From Flavobacteriales bacterium (GTDB lineage Bacteria; Bacteroidota; Bacteroidia; Flavobacteriales_E; Vicingaceae), in the NCBI GenBank assembly GCA_020853105.1, contig JADYZM010000019.1, positions 1 to 64,000 of the forward strand: a stretch of 64,000 bases of DNA, read 5' to 3'. Position numbers and translations under genes: made by a program. The notes beneath the pieces are model-generated. The model ran no database searches. It was given only the letters and a program-made list of their open reading frames with translations, and was not told the DNA's origin. The stretch's first letter is position 1. The number at the start of each line of letters is the position of its first letter. Shown piece by piece: positions 54,327-63,452 of the stretch.

Positions 54327-55868
54327 CTAACCAGCCCATCCTTCTTTGTCCAAACTTCGATATTGAATGGCTTCTGCTAAATGACTTGTTTTTATATCTG
54401 AAGAATTATCCAAATCGGCAATAGTTCTGGCGACCTTCAAAATTCTATCATAAGCTCTGGCGGATAGTCCGAGTTTATCCATGGCTGATTTTAAAAGTGC
54501 ATTCCCAGCATCATCTACAACACATATCTCTCGCAGTTGTTTTGAAGACATTTGAGCGTTTGCGTATATTCCTTTACTTTTTTCAAAGCGTTTTTCTTGA
54601 ATTTCTCTCGCATTAACCACCCTATTTCTAATTGTAGAACTGGTTTCACCATTTTGTACCGATTTGCTAAGTTCATTAAATGAAACAGGAGTTACCTCAA
54701 CGTGTAAATCAATTCTATCCAATAAGGGTCCTGAAATTTTACTTAAATATTTTTGAACTACTCCGGGTGAACAAACACAATCTTTTTCCGGGTGGTTATA
54801 AAAACCGCAAGGACATGGATTCATAGAAGCAACTAGCATAAAACTAGCCGGATACTCAACTGAAAATTTTGCCCTTGAAACAGTAACTTTTCTTTCTTCC
54901 AGTGGTTGACGCAACACCTCTAAAACTGTTCTTTTAAATTCAGGCAATTCATCTAAAAAAAGTACTCCGTTGTGAGCCAGTGAAATTTCTCCCGGTTGTG
55001 GAAAGCCTCCACCGCCAACTAATGCGACATCTGAAATGGTGTGGTGTGGCGAGCGAAATGGTCGAATACTAATTAAAGAACTGTCAGAGGCTAACTTTCC
55101 ACTCACTGAATGAATTTTTGTAGTTTCAAGAGCCTCATGCAAAGACAATGGGGGTAAGATTGTCGGTAATCGTTTTGCAAGCATGGTTTTTCCTGCCCCT
55201 GGTGGTCCAATTAAAATCACATTATGACCTCCTGCGGCAGCAATCTCAAGTGCTCGTTTAATATTTTCCTGTCCCTTTACATCTACAAAGTCAAAATCAA
55301 CTTCACTCAGGTTTTGATAAAACTCTTTGCGAGTGTCAACAACAGTTTTTTGTAGAGGTATTTCTTTATTAAAAAAGTTTATTAATTCACTTATGTTTTC
55401 AATTCCATACACCTCTAATCCGTCAACAATAGCAGCTTCTCTGGCATTATTTTTCGGCAAGATAAACCCTTTGAATCCTTCTTTTCGAGCTTGAATGGCT
55501 ATTGGTAACGCTCCTTTTATCGACTGCACTCCGCCATCTAAAGAAAGTTCGCCCATAATAATATAATCTTCAATACGGTTGCTTTTCATTTGCCCAGATG
55601 ATGCTAAAATACCTGCGGCAATAGTTAAATCATAAGCAGAACCTTCTTTTTTTATATCTGCCGGAGCCATATTCACAACAATTTTTTTACCGGGCATTTT
55701 GTATCCTACATTTTTCAATGCAGAGGTAATTCTGTGTTGACTTTCTTTCACTGCATTATCCGGTAAGCCAACCATAAAAAATTTAATTCCAATATCGGTA
55801 TTGACCTCAACGGTTATTGTTATCGATTCAACTCCAACTACTGCACTACCAAAGGTTTTTATAAGCAT
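54327..55868 (-). CDS. YifB/ComM family magnesium-chelatase-like AAA ATPase
   Basis: 513 residues. A Lon-protease-like N-terminal fold (residues 1-170, TFGSAVVGVESI) precedes the AAA core with Walker A GPPGAGKTMLAK, Walker B LFLDELPEF and the C-terminal MoxR-like part. The CPCGFYNHPEKDCVCS zinc-like motif (about 355-370) is typical. In ComM the family is a hexameric helicase that aids branch migration in natural transformation. The function here is inferred from the family. It is preceded by gmhA, one base apart. Confidence 0.93.
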   Translation of the reverse strand: MLIKTFGSAVVGVESITITVEVNTDIGIKFFMVGLPDNAVKESQHRITSALKNVGYKMPGKKIVVNMAPADIKKEGSAYDLTIAAGILASSGQMKSNRIEDYIIMGELSLDGGVQSIKGALPIAIQARKEGFKGFILPKNNAREAAIVDGLEVYGIENISELINFFNKEIPLQKTVVDTRKEFYQNLSEVDFDFVDVKGQENIKRALEIAAAGGHNVILIGPPGAGKTMLAKRLPTILPPLSLHEALETTKIHSVSGKLASDSSLISIRPFRSPHHTISDVALVGGGGFPQPGEISLAHNGVLFLDELPEFKRTVLEVLRQPLEERKVTVSRAKFSVEYPASFMLVASMNPCPCGFYNHPEKDCVCSPGVVQKYLSKISGPLLDRIDLHVEVTPVSFNELSKSVQNGETSSTIRNRVVNAREIQEKRFEKSKGIYANAQMSSKQLREICVVDDAGNALLKSAMDKLGLSARAYDRILKVARTIADLDNSSDIKTSHLAEAIQYRSLDKEGWAG

Positions 55869-55869
55869 A

Positions 55870-56442
55870 TTAACAATTCTCTTCTATATATTGTATTAAG
55901 GAATGGATTACTTTAATATGAATTTCTTGAGCTCTGTCGGCAAATTTTGAAAAAGGAGCTCTAATTTCAACATCAGTAATACTACTTAATTTTCCACCGT
56001 CTTTGCCTGTAAGAGCAACAATTTTCATTTTTTTTAATTTTGCATCTTCTGCTGCACGAATAATATTTCTGGAATTGCCACTTGTGCTTATCGCCAATAA
56101 AACATCACCTTCACTTCCAACACCTTGAATGTATCTTGAAAAAATTTCATCAAATCCATAATCATTTCCAACACAAGTAATGTGAGAAGCATCAGAAATA
56201 GATAAAGCAGCAATTGGCTTTCTATTTTCTCTGAATCTACCGGTTAACTCTTCAGCAAAATGCATGGCATCGCACATAGAACCTCCATTTCCACATGAAA
56301 TAATTTTTCCTCCTGCCTGTATTGATTTAATCATCATTTGAGCTGCTTTTTCAATATTATCCAGAGTTTCTTCATTCGCCAAAAATTGGTCTAATATTTG
56401 TTTGGCTTCGATTAGGTTGTTTTTTATTGTGTTTCTGCTCAT
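55870..56442 (-). CDS. gmhA: Phosphoheptose isomerase (SIS domain)
   Basis: 190 residues from ATG at 56442 (an in-frame start 14 codons upstream gives a Phe-rich extension unlike the family). The SIS-fold motifs are [23 protein letters not shown] (about 42-64), [30 protein letters not shown] and the terminal [15 protein letters not shown]. It converts sedoheptulose 7-phosphate to D-glycero-manno-heptose 7-phosphate for LPS core synthesis. A DiaA-type regulator is the close alternative. It abuts yifB with one base between. Confidence 0.85.
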   Translation of the reverse strand: MSRNTIKNNLIEAKQILDQFLANEETLDNIEKAAQMMIKSIQAGGKIISCGNGGSMCDAMHFAEELTGRFRENRKPIAALSISDASHITCVGNDYGFDEIFSRYIQGVGSEGDVLLAISTSGNSRNIIRAAEDAKLKKMKIVALTGKDGGKLSSITDVEIRAPFSKFADRAQEIHIKVIHSLIQYIEENC

Positions 56443-56540
56443 TCGGAAGAAAAATTTAAATAAAACAAAAAATATGACCCTCAAATTTAGATAATAAATA
56501 AAGTATATTTATTTTTATAAACTCTTTTAAGATTTAACTT

Positions 56541-56987
56541 ATGAAAAAACTAGTTTTTACTATACTAATGGCAGCATTCTCAACAATTTTATTTGGGCAA
56601 ACCATTGATGAATCGTCAGCTACTACTTGCTATCAAAAATATGCTGAAATATTTGAAAAAAGAGGAGCTTTAGAAATAGCTGATGGAACCTATGATGATG
56701 TTATTATAACTTTTAGAAAAGGAAGTATGGCAGATTGTTTTTATGGAAAAGTTACTGTTAAAGACGGTACAATTAACCCCGATGAAATGTTCTTACGATT
56801 TGAGGACAGCACATATGAACGTATTGTGAAAAAATACAGATACCCCAAACAAGTGATTACCATTATCAATGGAATGAGCAGAACAATAGTAACAGTTGAT
56901 GAAGAATTGATTGATGTTTTGTTTGTTAAAAAAATCAAACCTAAGAAAAAATCATACGTTAAGGCTGCAGAGCCTATTATTGACTAA
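56541..56987 (+). CDS. Small secreted protein of unknown function
   Basis: 148 residues with a signal peptide (1-19, ending LFGQ). The mature part holds DESSATTCYQKYAEIFEKRGA, a GTYDDVIITFRKG segment, KVTVKDGTI, then a basic tail KKIKPKKKSYVKAAEP. I recognise no family. It ends in a strong bidirectional terminator shared with the convergent kbl gene. It is divergent from gmhA, 98 bases away. Confidence 0.6.
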   Translation: MKKLVFTILMAAFSTILFGQTIDESSATTCYQKYAEIFEKRGALEIADGTYDDVIITFRKGSMADCFYGKVTVKDGTINPDEMFLRFEDSTYERIVKKYRYPKQVITIINGMSRTIVTVDEELIDVLFVKKIKPKKKSYVKAAEPIID

Positions 56988-56991
56988 TCCT

Positions 56992-57031
56992 AAAAGAGAG
57001 AGGCTTGTGATACCACAAGCCTCTCTCTTTT
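56992..57031. terminator. Bidirectional terminator between a secreted-protein gene and kbl
   Basis: AAAAGAGAGAGGCTTGTG (56992-57009) pairs perfectly with CACAAGCCTCTCTCTTTT (57014-57031): an 18-bp stem with a four-base loop, with four A before and four T after. It serves both convergent genes (stops at 56987 and 57049). Confidence 0.85.
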
Positions 57032-57048
57032 AAATGTATTTTCTGTAA

Positions 57049-58239
57049 TTATTTGATAACCCCTAATTCTTTTCCTACTTTTTCAAAAGCTACAAGTGCT
57101 TTATCTAAATGTGATTTGTCGTGTGCTGCAGATAATTGTACTCTTATTCTGGCCAAATCTTTTGGAACAACAGGATAGAAAAATCCAACTGCATATATCC
57201 CTTCTTTTAGGAGTTTTTCAGCAAACAATTGAGCCAATTTCGCATCGTAGAGCATAACGGGAACAATAGCAGAATTACCATCTCTAAACTCCAACCCAAT
57301 TTTTTTAATTCCTTCTTTAAAATAGTTGATGTTCCACTCTAATTTATCTCGCAATTCGGTTGTTGTGCTTAACAAGGCAAAAACCTCAATTGCAGCACCA
57401 ACGATAGATGGAGCTAAAGAATTTGAAAATAAATACGGTCTTGACCGCTGTCTGAGCATTTCTATTATTTCTTTTTTACCGGAAGTGAAACCTCCCATAG
57501 CACCGCCAAGTGCTTTACCAAGGGTTGAAGTGATGATATCAACTCTACCCATTACATTATTGTATTCGTGGGTGCCTCTACCTGTTTTACCTATAAAGCC
57601 TGTTGCATGAGAATCGTCAACCATTACTAAAGCATCATATTTTTCAGCTAAATCACATATTTTATCAAGTTTTGCAACATATCCGTCCATAGAAAATACT
57701 CCATCAGTTACAATAATTCGGTTGCGTTGAGCTTGTGCTTTTTTCAACTGTTCTTCTAGGTCAGCCATATCGCTGTTTTTATATCTGTATCGTTGAGCTT
57801 TACACAAGCGAACACCGTCAATGATAGAGGCGTGATTCAATTCATCAGAAATTATTGCATCATTTTCTCCAAAGAGGGGTTCAAAAACTCCACCATTAGC
57901 ATCAAAAGCAGCGGCATACAATATAGTGTCTTCCATTCCTAAAAAATCGGAAATATTTTTTTCAAGTGTCTTATGAATATCTTGTGTTCCACAAATAAAT
58001 CGTACTGAAGACATTCCATATCCATGAGTATCTAAAGCTTTTTTTGCTCCTTCGATGATTTTTGGATGAGAGGAAAGTCCAAGATAATTGTTGGCACACA
58101 TAATAATTACTTCTTCTCCAGAATTTACTTTTACTTGTGCCCCCATTGGAGTAGTAATTATTCGCTCTTTTTTAAACAAACCTGCTTCTTGGATATTGTT
58201 TAATTCGTTTTGTAAGTCGTTTTTTAATTTTCCGTACAT
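57049..58239 (-). CDS. kbl: Glycine C-acetyltransferase (2-amino-3-ketobutyrate CoA ligase)
   Basis: 396 residues of alpha-oxoamine synthase family. PLP-binding block [14 protein letters not shown] (Lys about residue 243) and [15 protein letters not shown] (about 207-221) are intact, as is the N-terminal [13 protein letters not shown]. It cleaves 2-amino-3-ketobutyrate to glycine and acetyl-CoA, the second step of threonine breakdown. Threonine dehydrogenase (tdh) is not beside it. The serine palmitoyltransferase and BioF relatives are alternatives, but the sequence fits Kbl best. A -7 box lies upstream. Confidence 0.92.
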   Translation of the reverse strand: MYGKLKNDLQNELNNIQEAGLFKKERIITTPMGAQVKVNSGEEVIIMCANNYLGLSSHPKIIEGAKKALDTHGYGMSSVRFICGTQDIHKTLEKNISDFLGMEDTILYAAAFDANGGVFEPLFGENDAIISDELNHASIIDGVRLCKAQRYRYKNSDMADLEEQLKKAQAQRNRIIVTDGVFSMDGYVAKLDKICDLAEKYDALVMVDDSHATGFIGKTGRGTHEYNNVMGRVDIITSTLGKALGGAMGGFTSGKKEIIEMLRQRSRPYLFSNSLAPSIVGAAIEVFALLSTTTELRDKLEWNINYFKEGIKKIGLEFRDGNSAIVPVMLYDAKLAQLFAEKLLKEGIYAVGFFYPVVPKDLARIRVQLSAAHDKSHLDKALVAFEKVGKELGVIK

Positions 58240-58259
58240 AGAGATTGGATTTATTCTGG

Positions 58260-58267
58260 CAAACTTA
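58260..58267 (-). promoter_or_regulatory. Candidate -7 box of kbl
   Basis: Minus strand TAAGTTTG fits TAnnTTTG and stands 20 bases before the kbl ATG. A T-rich -33 candidate is about 17 bases upstream. Confidence 0.4.
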
Positions 58268-58328
58268 ATTAATAATCGTGCATAAAAAGTATAGTTTTTT
58301 ATTTTTTAAAGGATATCTCCTTCAAGCA

Positions 58329-58359
58329 AAAAGCCCGAAAAAAATTTCTTCGGGCTTTT
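58329..58359 (-). terminator. Intrinsic terminator of gdhA
   Basis: AAAAGCCCGAA (58329-58339) and TTCGGGCTTTT (58349-58359) form an 11-bp stem with a nine-base loop, 23 bases past the gdhA stop. On the minus strand the stem ends in a T-run. Confidence 0.75.
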
Positions 58360-58381
58360 GGAAATTGAACGTTTAATACAA

Positions 58382-59734
58382 TTAAACTAATCCTTGGTCT
58401 ATCATTGCATCGGCAACTTTAACAAAACCTGCAAGATTTGCTCCTTTAACATAATCAACTCTACCCGCCTTCTTGTCGTAACCATATTTTATACAACTCT
58501 TGTGAATTTCTATCATTATTTTATGTAAATGCTCATCTACTTCTTTTGCAGACCATGAAAGTCTTATTGAGTTTTGAGTCATTTCTAATCCTGAAGTAGC
58601 AACTCCACCTGCATTTACGGCTTTTCCTGGAGCGAAAATTACTTCTGAATCTTTAATTAATTTATATGCCTCAAGAGTTGTAGGCATATTAGCAACTTCG
58701 ATTAAGTAATGTACTTTGTTTTTGATAACTGCTTTTGCATCTTCCACATCAAATTCATTTTGAGTCGCACAAGGCATGGCAATATCTACTTTGAGTCCCC
58801 AAGGTTTTTTACCTGCATGAAATTCTACACCGTATTTATCGGCATAATCTTTTACTTTATCGCGTCCGCTTGATCGCATTTCAATTAAATAATCAATTTT
58901 ATCGCCTGTTATGCCATTTTTATCATAAATAAATCCGTCAGGACCAGACATTGCAACTACTTTACCGCCAAGTTCAGCAACTTTTTTCACAACTCCCCAA
59001 GCCACATTACCAAATCCAGAAACAGCTACTGTTTTTCCTTTTATGGTATCGCCAACATTTTTTAAAATCTCTTGTGTAAAATACACAGCTCCAAAGCCTG
59101 TAGCTTCCGGACGGATTAATGATCCGCCCCAGTTTATTCCTTTTCCGGTAAATACACCAGTAAACTCATTTGCTAATCTTTTGTATTGACCATACATATA
59201 ACCAACTTCTCTGGCTCCAACACCAATATCACCGGCTGGCACATCAGTATTTGCTCCTATGTGTCTAAATAGTTCAGTCATCAAACTTTGACAAAAACGC
59301 ATGATTTCATTATCAGATTTTCCTCTGGGGTCAAAATCGGATCCTCCTTTACCGCCACCCATCGGCAATGAAGTTAAACTGTTTTTTAGTGTTTGTTCAA
59401 AAGCTAAAAATTTCATCACACTTAAATTAACAGAGGGGTGAAAACGCATACCACCTTTATAGGGTCCTATTGCACTATTCATTTGAACTCTGTATCCGGT
59501 ATTGATTTGATATTCTCCTTTATCATCAATCCATGGAATTCTAAATATTATGGCTCTCTCAGGAACTGCCATTCTCTCTAAAATTTTTGCTTTTTTGTAT
59601 TTTGGATTTTTCTCAATAAACGGAAGAACTGTTTCAGCTACCTCTTCTACAGCTTGTAAAAATTCTTTTTCGTTTCCGTACTTTTCTCTCAGAGGCGACA
59701 TAAATGCCTCTAATTCTGCTTTGTGTTTTGACAT
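58382..59734 (-). CDS. gdhA: NADP-type glutamate dehydrogenase, hexameric
   Basis: 450 residues, the size of the small hexameric enzymes. The conserved blocks are GPYKGGMRFHPSVNLS, FEQTLKNSLTSLPMGGGKGGSDF with the catalytic Lys, PAGDIGVGAREVGYMYGQY and the nucleotide loop VSGFGNVAWG. It interconverts 2-oxoglutarate plus ammonium and glutamate with NADPH, and is the likely ammonium-assimilation enzyme. The size class favours NADP specificity (inference). It stands alone with a terminator downstream and a -7 box upstream. Confidence 0.95.
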   Translation of the reverse strand: MSKHKAELEAFMSPLREKYGNEKEFLQAVEEVAETVLPFIEKNPKYKKAKILERMAVPERAIIFRIPWIDDKGEYQINTGYRVQMNSAIGPYKGGMRFHPSVNLSVMKFLAFEQTLKNSLTSLPMGGGKGGSDFDPRGKSDNEIMRFCQSLMTELFRHIGANTDVPAGDIGVGAREVGYMYGQYKRLANEFTGVFTGKGINWGGSLIRPEATGFGAVYFTQEILKNVGDTIKGKTVAVSGFGNVAWGVVKKVAELGGKVVAMSGPDGFIYDKNGITGDKIDYLIEMRSSGRDKVKDYADKYGVEFHAGKKPWGLKVDIAMPCATQNEFDVEDAKAVIKNKVHYLIEVANMPTTLEAYKLIKDSEVIFAPGKAVNAGGVATSGLEMTQNSIRLSWSAKEVDEHLHKIMIEIHKSCIKYGYDKKAGRVDYVKGANLAGFVKVADAMIDQGLV

Positions 59735-59779
59735 ATAGATAGTTTTTTTAGATTTCTGTTTTTATGAAAACAAATTCGG

Positions 59780-59787
59780 CAAATGTA
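59780..59787 (-). promoter_or_regulatory. Candidate -7 box of gdhA
   Basis: Minus strand TACATTTG fits TAnnTTTG, 45 bases before the gdhA ATG. A convincing -33 TTTG was not seen. The 200-base space between gdhA and pabA is otherwise empty apart from AT-rich DNA. Confidence 0.35.
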
Positions 59788-59934
59788 CATATTATAAGAT
59801 AACTTCATCGGTATTTTTGAAAATTTAATAGTCATTATTTTTTAGCCTTTTAAGTTTATTTTTTATCTGTCAAAATCATTTATAAAAGCAACTCATTTTC
59901 TGACTCAAAAAATTAATTTTACATCACTTTAAAG

Positions 59935-60516
59935 ATGGAAAAACAAGCCAAAATAGTTGTTATTGATAATTTTGATTCTTTTACATACAATTTAGTTCAT
60001 TATCTGGAAGGAATATCAAAATCTAATATTGATGTTTTTAGGAATAACGCAGTTGATATTGATGTATTAGATAGCTACGATTGTATTATTTTGTCTCCGG
60101 GTCCTGGATTGCCAAATGATGCAGGTATTTGCAAGCAAATAATAGAAAAATATTACACAAGCAAAAAAATTCTTGGAGTATGTTTAGGAATGCAAGCAAT
60201 TGGTGAAGTTTTTGGAGGCAAATTAATTAATCTTAAAAATGTTTATCACGGGTTATCTACTCCAATTTCTGTTTTAGTTAACGATGATGCTCTTTTCAGA
60301 GGTCTTCCTGTTCAATTTGAAGTTGGCAGATATCACAGCTGGGTAATTAATCCAAACACTTTACCAAAAGATTTATTGATAACTTCTGTGGATTTTGAAA
60401 ATAATCCCATGTCGATTAGACATATTGATTACCCTTTATTTGGGGTTCAATTTCATCCGGAATCTATTCTCACACCTTATGGAAAAGCGATTTTAGAAAA
60501 CTTTTTATCGGTATAA
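59935..60516 (+). CDS. Glutamine amidotransferase of anthranilate or aminodeoxychorismate synthase
   Basis: 193 residues of class I glutaminase. The start VVIDNFDSFTYNLVHYLEG, ILSPGPGLPNDAG and the nucleophile Cys in LGVCLGMQAIGEVFGG are all present; the C-terminal GVQFHPESILTPYG holds the His/Glu triad. It supplies ammonia to TrpE (tryptophan) or PabB (folate). No partner gene is next to it, so PabA versus TrpG cannot be decided. Its last 12 bases overlap the convergent EamA gene. Confidence 0.93.
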   Translation: MEKQAKIVVIDNFDSFTYNLVHYLEGISKSNIDVFRNNAVDIDVLDSYDCIILSPGPGLPNDAGICKQIIEKYYTSKKILGVCLGMQAIGEVFGGKLINLKNVYHGLSTPISVLVNDDALFRGLPVQFEVGRYHSWVINPNTLPKDLLITSVDFENNPMSIRHIDYPLFGVQFHPESILTPYGKAILENFLSV

Positions 60517-61383
60517 TTCTTTACCTTTTAAATATGCATTCAAAATAATTGTTGAAATTACTATGCCTGCACCGGCATAAAACCCAGCGCTCATGGTTTC
60601 TGACTCCGGCCAAATCAACAGAGCAAGGATTATGGAATAGATAGGTTCTAGATTTACACTCATTGTTACCGTGTATGGCGATATTTTTTTCATCACTTCA
60701 ATACTAACAATAAAGGCAAATGCTGTACAGATAGTTCCGAGGAGCAAAAGCCACAAAATATCAGATTTAATTATAGAAAATGACTCAAAAGTTGGGCTTT
60801 TGGTAAAAATTAATACTGCTGAAACCGTTACAAAAGCACTAATCAACTCCAAATAAGAAATTGTTTTAGCGTCATTTTCTTTAATTAATATACCGTTTAA
60901 AACCGTAAACCATGACGCTAATGCTGCTGAAATAATACTCAAAATCATACCTCTGTAGTGAGAAAATTCGAAGCTAAAAATAAATGAAAGCCCGATTATA
61001 ATTATCACTCCAAGAATAAGTTCATACGGTTTAATTCTGCGTTTAAAATAAAATGGTTCAATTAGAGAAGTGAACAAAGTACTGCTGGAAAAACAAACCA
61101 ATGCAATTGACACATTTGATTGTTTAATAGATTCAAAAAATGTTATCCAATGTGCAGCAATTATAACACCTACCAGCAAAATCCGAAACGTTTGTTTGTT
61201 TTTAATGTTTATTTTATGCTTTATTATTGCAAAGAAAATTGTCAAGGTTAATAGGGCAATTCCAACCCTATACCAAACCAACAAGTAGGAATCTGCATGA
61301 ATAAGTTTGCCGAATACTCCGGTAAATCCAAAGATTAGGATAACCAAATGCAACCAAAGGTGATGTTTGTATTTCGACAACAT
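60505..61383 (-). CDS. EamA-family drug/metabolite permease
   Basis: 292 residues with about ten hydrophobic segments arranged as two five-helix halves (LHLVILIFGFTGVFGKLI at the start; LIEPFYFKRRIKPYELILGVI between them). This is the EamA/DMT superfamily layout. It exports or imports a small metabolite across the inner membrane; cargo unknown. Its stop overlaps the end of the pabA/trpG gene by 12 bases on the opposite strand; the start is divergent from a lipoprotein gene 90 bases away. Confidence 0.85.
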   Translation of the reverse strand: MLSKYKHHLWLHLVILIFGFTGVFGKLIHADSYLLVWYRVGIALLTLTIFFAIIKHKINIKNKQTFRILLVGVIIAAHWITFFESIKQSNVSIALVCFSSSTLFTSLIEPFYFKRRIKPYELILGVIIIIGLSFIFSFEFSHYRGMILSIISAALASWFTVLNGILIKENDAKTISYLELISAFVTVSAVLIFTKSPTFESFSIIKSDILWLLLLGTICTAFAFIVSIEVMKKISPYTVTMSVNLEPIYSIILALLIWPESETMSAGFYAGAGIVISTIILNAYLKGKELYR

Positions 61384-61473
61384 GCTGCCAAAAGTAATAG
61401 ATAATTGTTGATATTTCTTTTTATCAGTGAAGCCAAATTGATTTACATTTGCTATTGAAAATTTACGATAATC

Positions 61474-61962
61474 ATGAAACTTATAAAATCAATTATCCTT
61501 TTTATAGCACTAGCTTTTGTTGTATCTTGTAGTGAGCCGGAATCTTATTTTAACCAAGTAACCAAAGTGAAATCAGTAACCGAACGTGTTGGTGATTTGA
61601 ATAAAAACATTGGAGAAATACGTAATTCAGAAAAAAAATCAGCATTAACAATTGAAGATGAAAAATTTTTAGAGTATGAGTATCCTGTAGGAGAAAATGA
61701 CTCTTATAAAGCATCTTATTTTTTTGATGATGCCGGTTGTTTTGAAGTTGGTTTAGACACCTACTTTTCAACTGAAGAAGATGCTAAAATAGTGAAAGAA
61801 GAAATTAAAAAAGCTATTGAAAGTGACGAACGTTTTGAAGTGGCTTCAGATTCTAATAACCTTTTAGAGTGGAAAAGTAAGGACGGATTAATTTCAATCC
61901 AGCTTGACTATATTGGTCAAGACAAAGGAATGATTTCACTAACTATTTTTGCTAATCAATAG
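61474..61962 (+). CDS. Small lipoprotein of unknown function
   Basis: 162 residues. The lipobox VVSC places the modified Cys at 19. The mature domain is alpha/beta (YFNQVTKVKSVTERVGDLNKN, then EKFLEYEYPVG) with a last strand GMISLTIFAN. I recognise no family. It probably sits on the periplasmic side of the outer membrane. Its stop is two bases from the stop of the convergent DUF502 gene. Confidence 0.6.
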   Translation: MKLIKSIILFIALAFVVSCSEPESYFNQVTKVKSVTERVGDLNKNIGEIRNSEKKSALTIEDEKFLEYEYPVGENDSYKASYFFDDAGCFEVGLDTYFSTEEDAKIVKEEIKKAIESDERFEVASDSNNLLEWKSKDGLISIQLDYIGQDKGMISLTIFANQ

Positions 61963-61964
61963 AA

Positions 61965-62531
61965 CTATTTTTTTTGTGTATCATCGTCATCTTCAAGCTC
62001 TGTAACCCCTCCGGAGATAACAAATTTCATGATTTCTGCAGAATTCCCCTGAATGGGTGTTATACAATTTTTCGGAACTACTATCAAATTTCCAGTTAAA
62101 GCATAGGAAAAAGGAATGTACACCGCTACTTTATCAGATGAAACTCCCAACTCAGATAAATCATGTTGGGTAACAAACCCAAATCGTTCCACATTACTTT
62201 CCATTTTAACTAAAACAGGCTCAGTAAATCTTTTTTTATTTCCAACAAAAGCTGCAATTAAGTCTTTGATTGAAGTGTAAACAGTTTTTATTAATGGAAC
62301 TTTATCGAGTATTTTATCAACGTTAATTAAGTTGGGAGTAATAAAGGTTGTTCCAATAAATCCAATTAAAGTTAGGGAACATAATATTATCAACAATCCT
62401 AACCCCGGAAATTTTACAGGCACAATACCATCTACAATAATTATTGCTTCAACAATAATATACACTGTTGCAGCAACAGGTATCGTATATAAAGCTCCTT
62501 GTAAAAAATATCCTAATATTCGCTTTATCAT
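61965..62531 (-). CDS. DUF502 family membrane protein
   Basis: 188 residues with two N-terminal membrane helices (about 10-32 and 43-65). The block ILDKVPLIKTVYTSIKDLIAAF, FVTQHDLSELGVSSDKVAVYIPFSYAL and the closing region match DUF502, an inner-membrane family of unknown function widespread in bacteria. The start ATG lies inside the final 83 bases of the YjbR-like gene, which is probably an artefact of that gene's tail. Confidence 0.85.
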   Translation of the reverse strand: MIKRILGYFLQGALYTIPVAATVYIIVEAIIIVDGIVPVKFPGLGLLIILCSLTLIGFIGTTFITPNLINVDKILDKVPLIKTVYTSIKDLIAAFVGNKKRFTEPVLVKMESNVERFGFVTQHDLSELGVSSDKVAVYIPFSYALTGNLIVVPKNCITPIQGNSAEIMKFVISGGVTELEDDDDTQKK

Positions 62532-62868
62532 TTTTTAATTTTATTTTTTTTGTTTTTTGAGAAACCAACTCGTATGAATCGTTTATTAGACTTACCAATA
62601 AAGAGTTTGAAACGTCAGAGTCAACAGTAACAGTTATCCAATGTTTTTTGTTCATGTGGTATCCAGGTACAATTCCCATATATTTCTCTTGCAAAAGTAC
62701 TGATTCTTCTGGATTGCACTTTAAGTTAACTGACTCATAATTTTCTATATCTGTCAACAGAAACATTTTTCCATTTACTTTGAAAACAAGGGTGTTTTTA
62801 TCGAATGGAAATTCCTCGGTAACTTCTTTTTTTGAAAGACAGAAATTCCTTAGATCTTCAATATTCAT
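62449..62868 (-). CDS. MmcQ/YjbR family protein with an unusual C-terminal extension
   Basis: 139 residues as open, no signal peptide. NIEDLRNFCLSKKEVTEEFPF (about 2-22) and the block GYHMNKKHWITVTVD (about 69-83) are the CyaY-like MmcQ/YjbR family, typically about 115-120 residues. After about residue 108 the frame continues through an A8 tract into the DUF502 start and gives a Cys-rich, basic tail (CCCNSVYYC at the end) that resembles no domain. A single-base shift in the A8 tract would end the protein at once (see findings). YjbR proteins are suspected DNA-binding proteins; function not established. Lrp is upstream. Confidence 0.72.
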   Translation of the reverse strand: MNIEDLRNFCLSKKEVTEEFPFDKNTLVFKVNGKMFLLTDIENYESVNLKCNPEESVLLQEKYMGIVPGYHMNKKHWITVTVDSDVSNSLLVSLINDSYELVSQKTKKIKLKNDKANIRIFFTRSFIYDTCCCNSVYYC

Positions 62869-62877
62869 TTAACTATT

Positions 62878-63342
62878 TTAATACTTATAGGGTAATACTG
62901 TTGAATATTTATCCTTGTTTATCACAATCATTGAATGCATATTTAGGATTTGCTCTATGGGAGATAATTTTTCCTTTACCAAAACATCAAACTCTTTGAT
63001 ATCTTTCACCATGATTTTTAGTAAGTAATCTGCCTGACCGGTAACATTATAACATTCCATAATCTCATCAATCTTGTTGATTTGAGCAACAAAGTCATTA
63101 ATGGCATTGTCTCTTTGACGAATCAAGGAAATTTGCATATAGGCGGTAATCCCCAATTCCATTTTTTCTTCATCAACCAGTGCATGAAAACTTTTGATAT
63201 ACCCGTTTTTTTCTAATTTCTTTACTCTTTCTAAAGTTGGAGCAGGAGAAAGTCCAATGCTTTTTGACAATTGTAAATTGGTAATTTTCCCATCTTCTTG
63301 TAGCTTTTTAAGAATTTTTAAATCAACGGCATCTAATTTCAT
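62878..63342 (-). CDS. Lrp/AsnC-family transcriptional regulator
   Basis: 154 residues. The N-terminal winged helix-turn-helix (DAVDLKILKKLQEDGKITNLQLSKSIGLSPAPTLERVKKLE, about 4-45) is followed by the RAM ligand-binding domain with the EIMECYNVTGQADYLLKIMV block (about 92-112). Lrp-type proteins sense amino acids and bend DNA at promoters, forming octamers. Its targets are unknown; the YjbR gene begins nine bases downstream and may share its transcript. Confidence 0.93.
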   Translation of the reverse strand: MKLDAVDLKILKKLQEDGKITNLQLSKSIGLSPAPTLERVKKLEKNGYIKSFHALVDEEKMELGITAYMQISLIRQRDNAINDFVAQINKIDEIMECYNVTGQADYLLKIMVKDIKEFDVLVKEKLSPIEQILNMHSMIVINKDKYSTVLPYKY

Positions 63343-63452
63343 AATATAAAATATTGTTTTGTATAGTCAAAGATATCAAAATATAATTTTAATTTATAGC
63401 AAATTACTGAAAATAATTTACCTAAATTATCATTACTTGTTTGAGTATATTA

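Noticed and set aside
60505-60516. 12-base overlap between the pabA/trpG gene and the EamA gene
   Set aside because: Short overlaps of convergent 3' ends are common in compact genomes; both proteins end normally.
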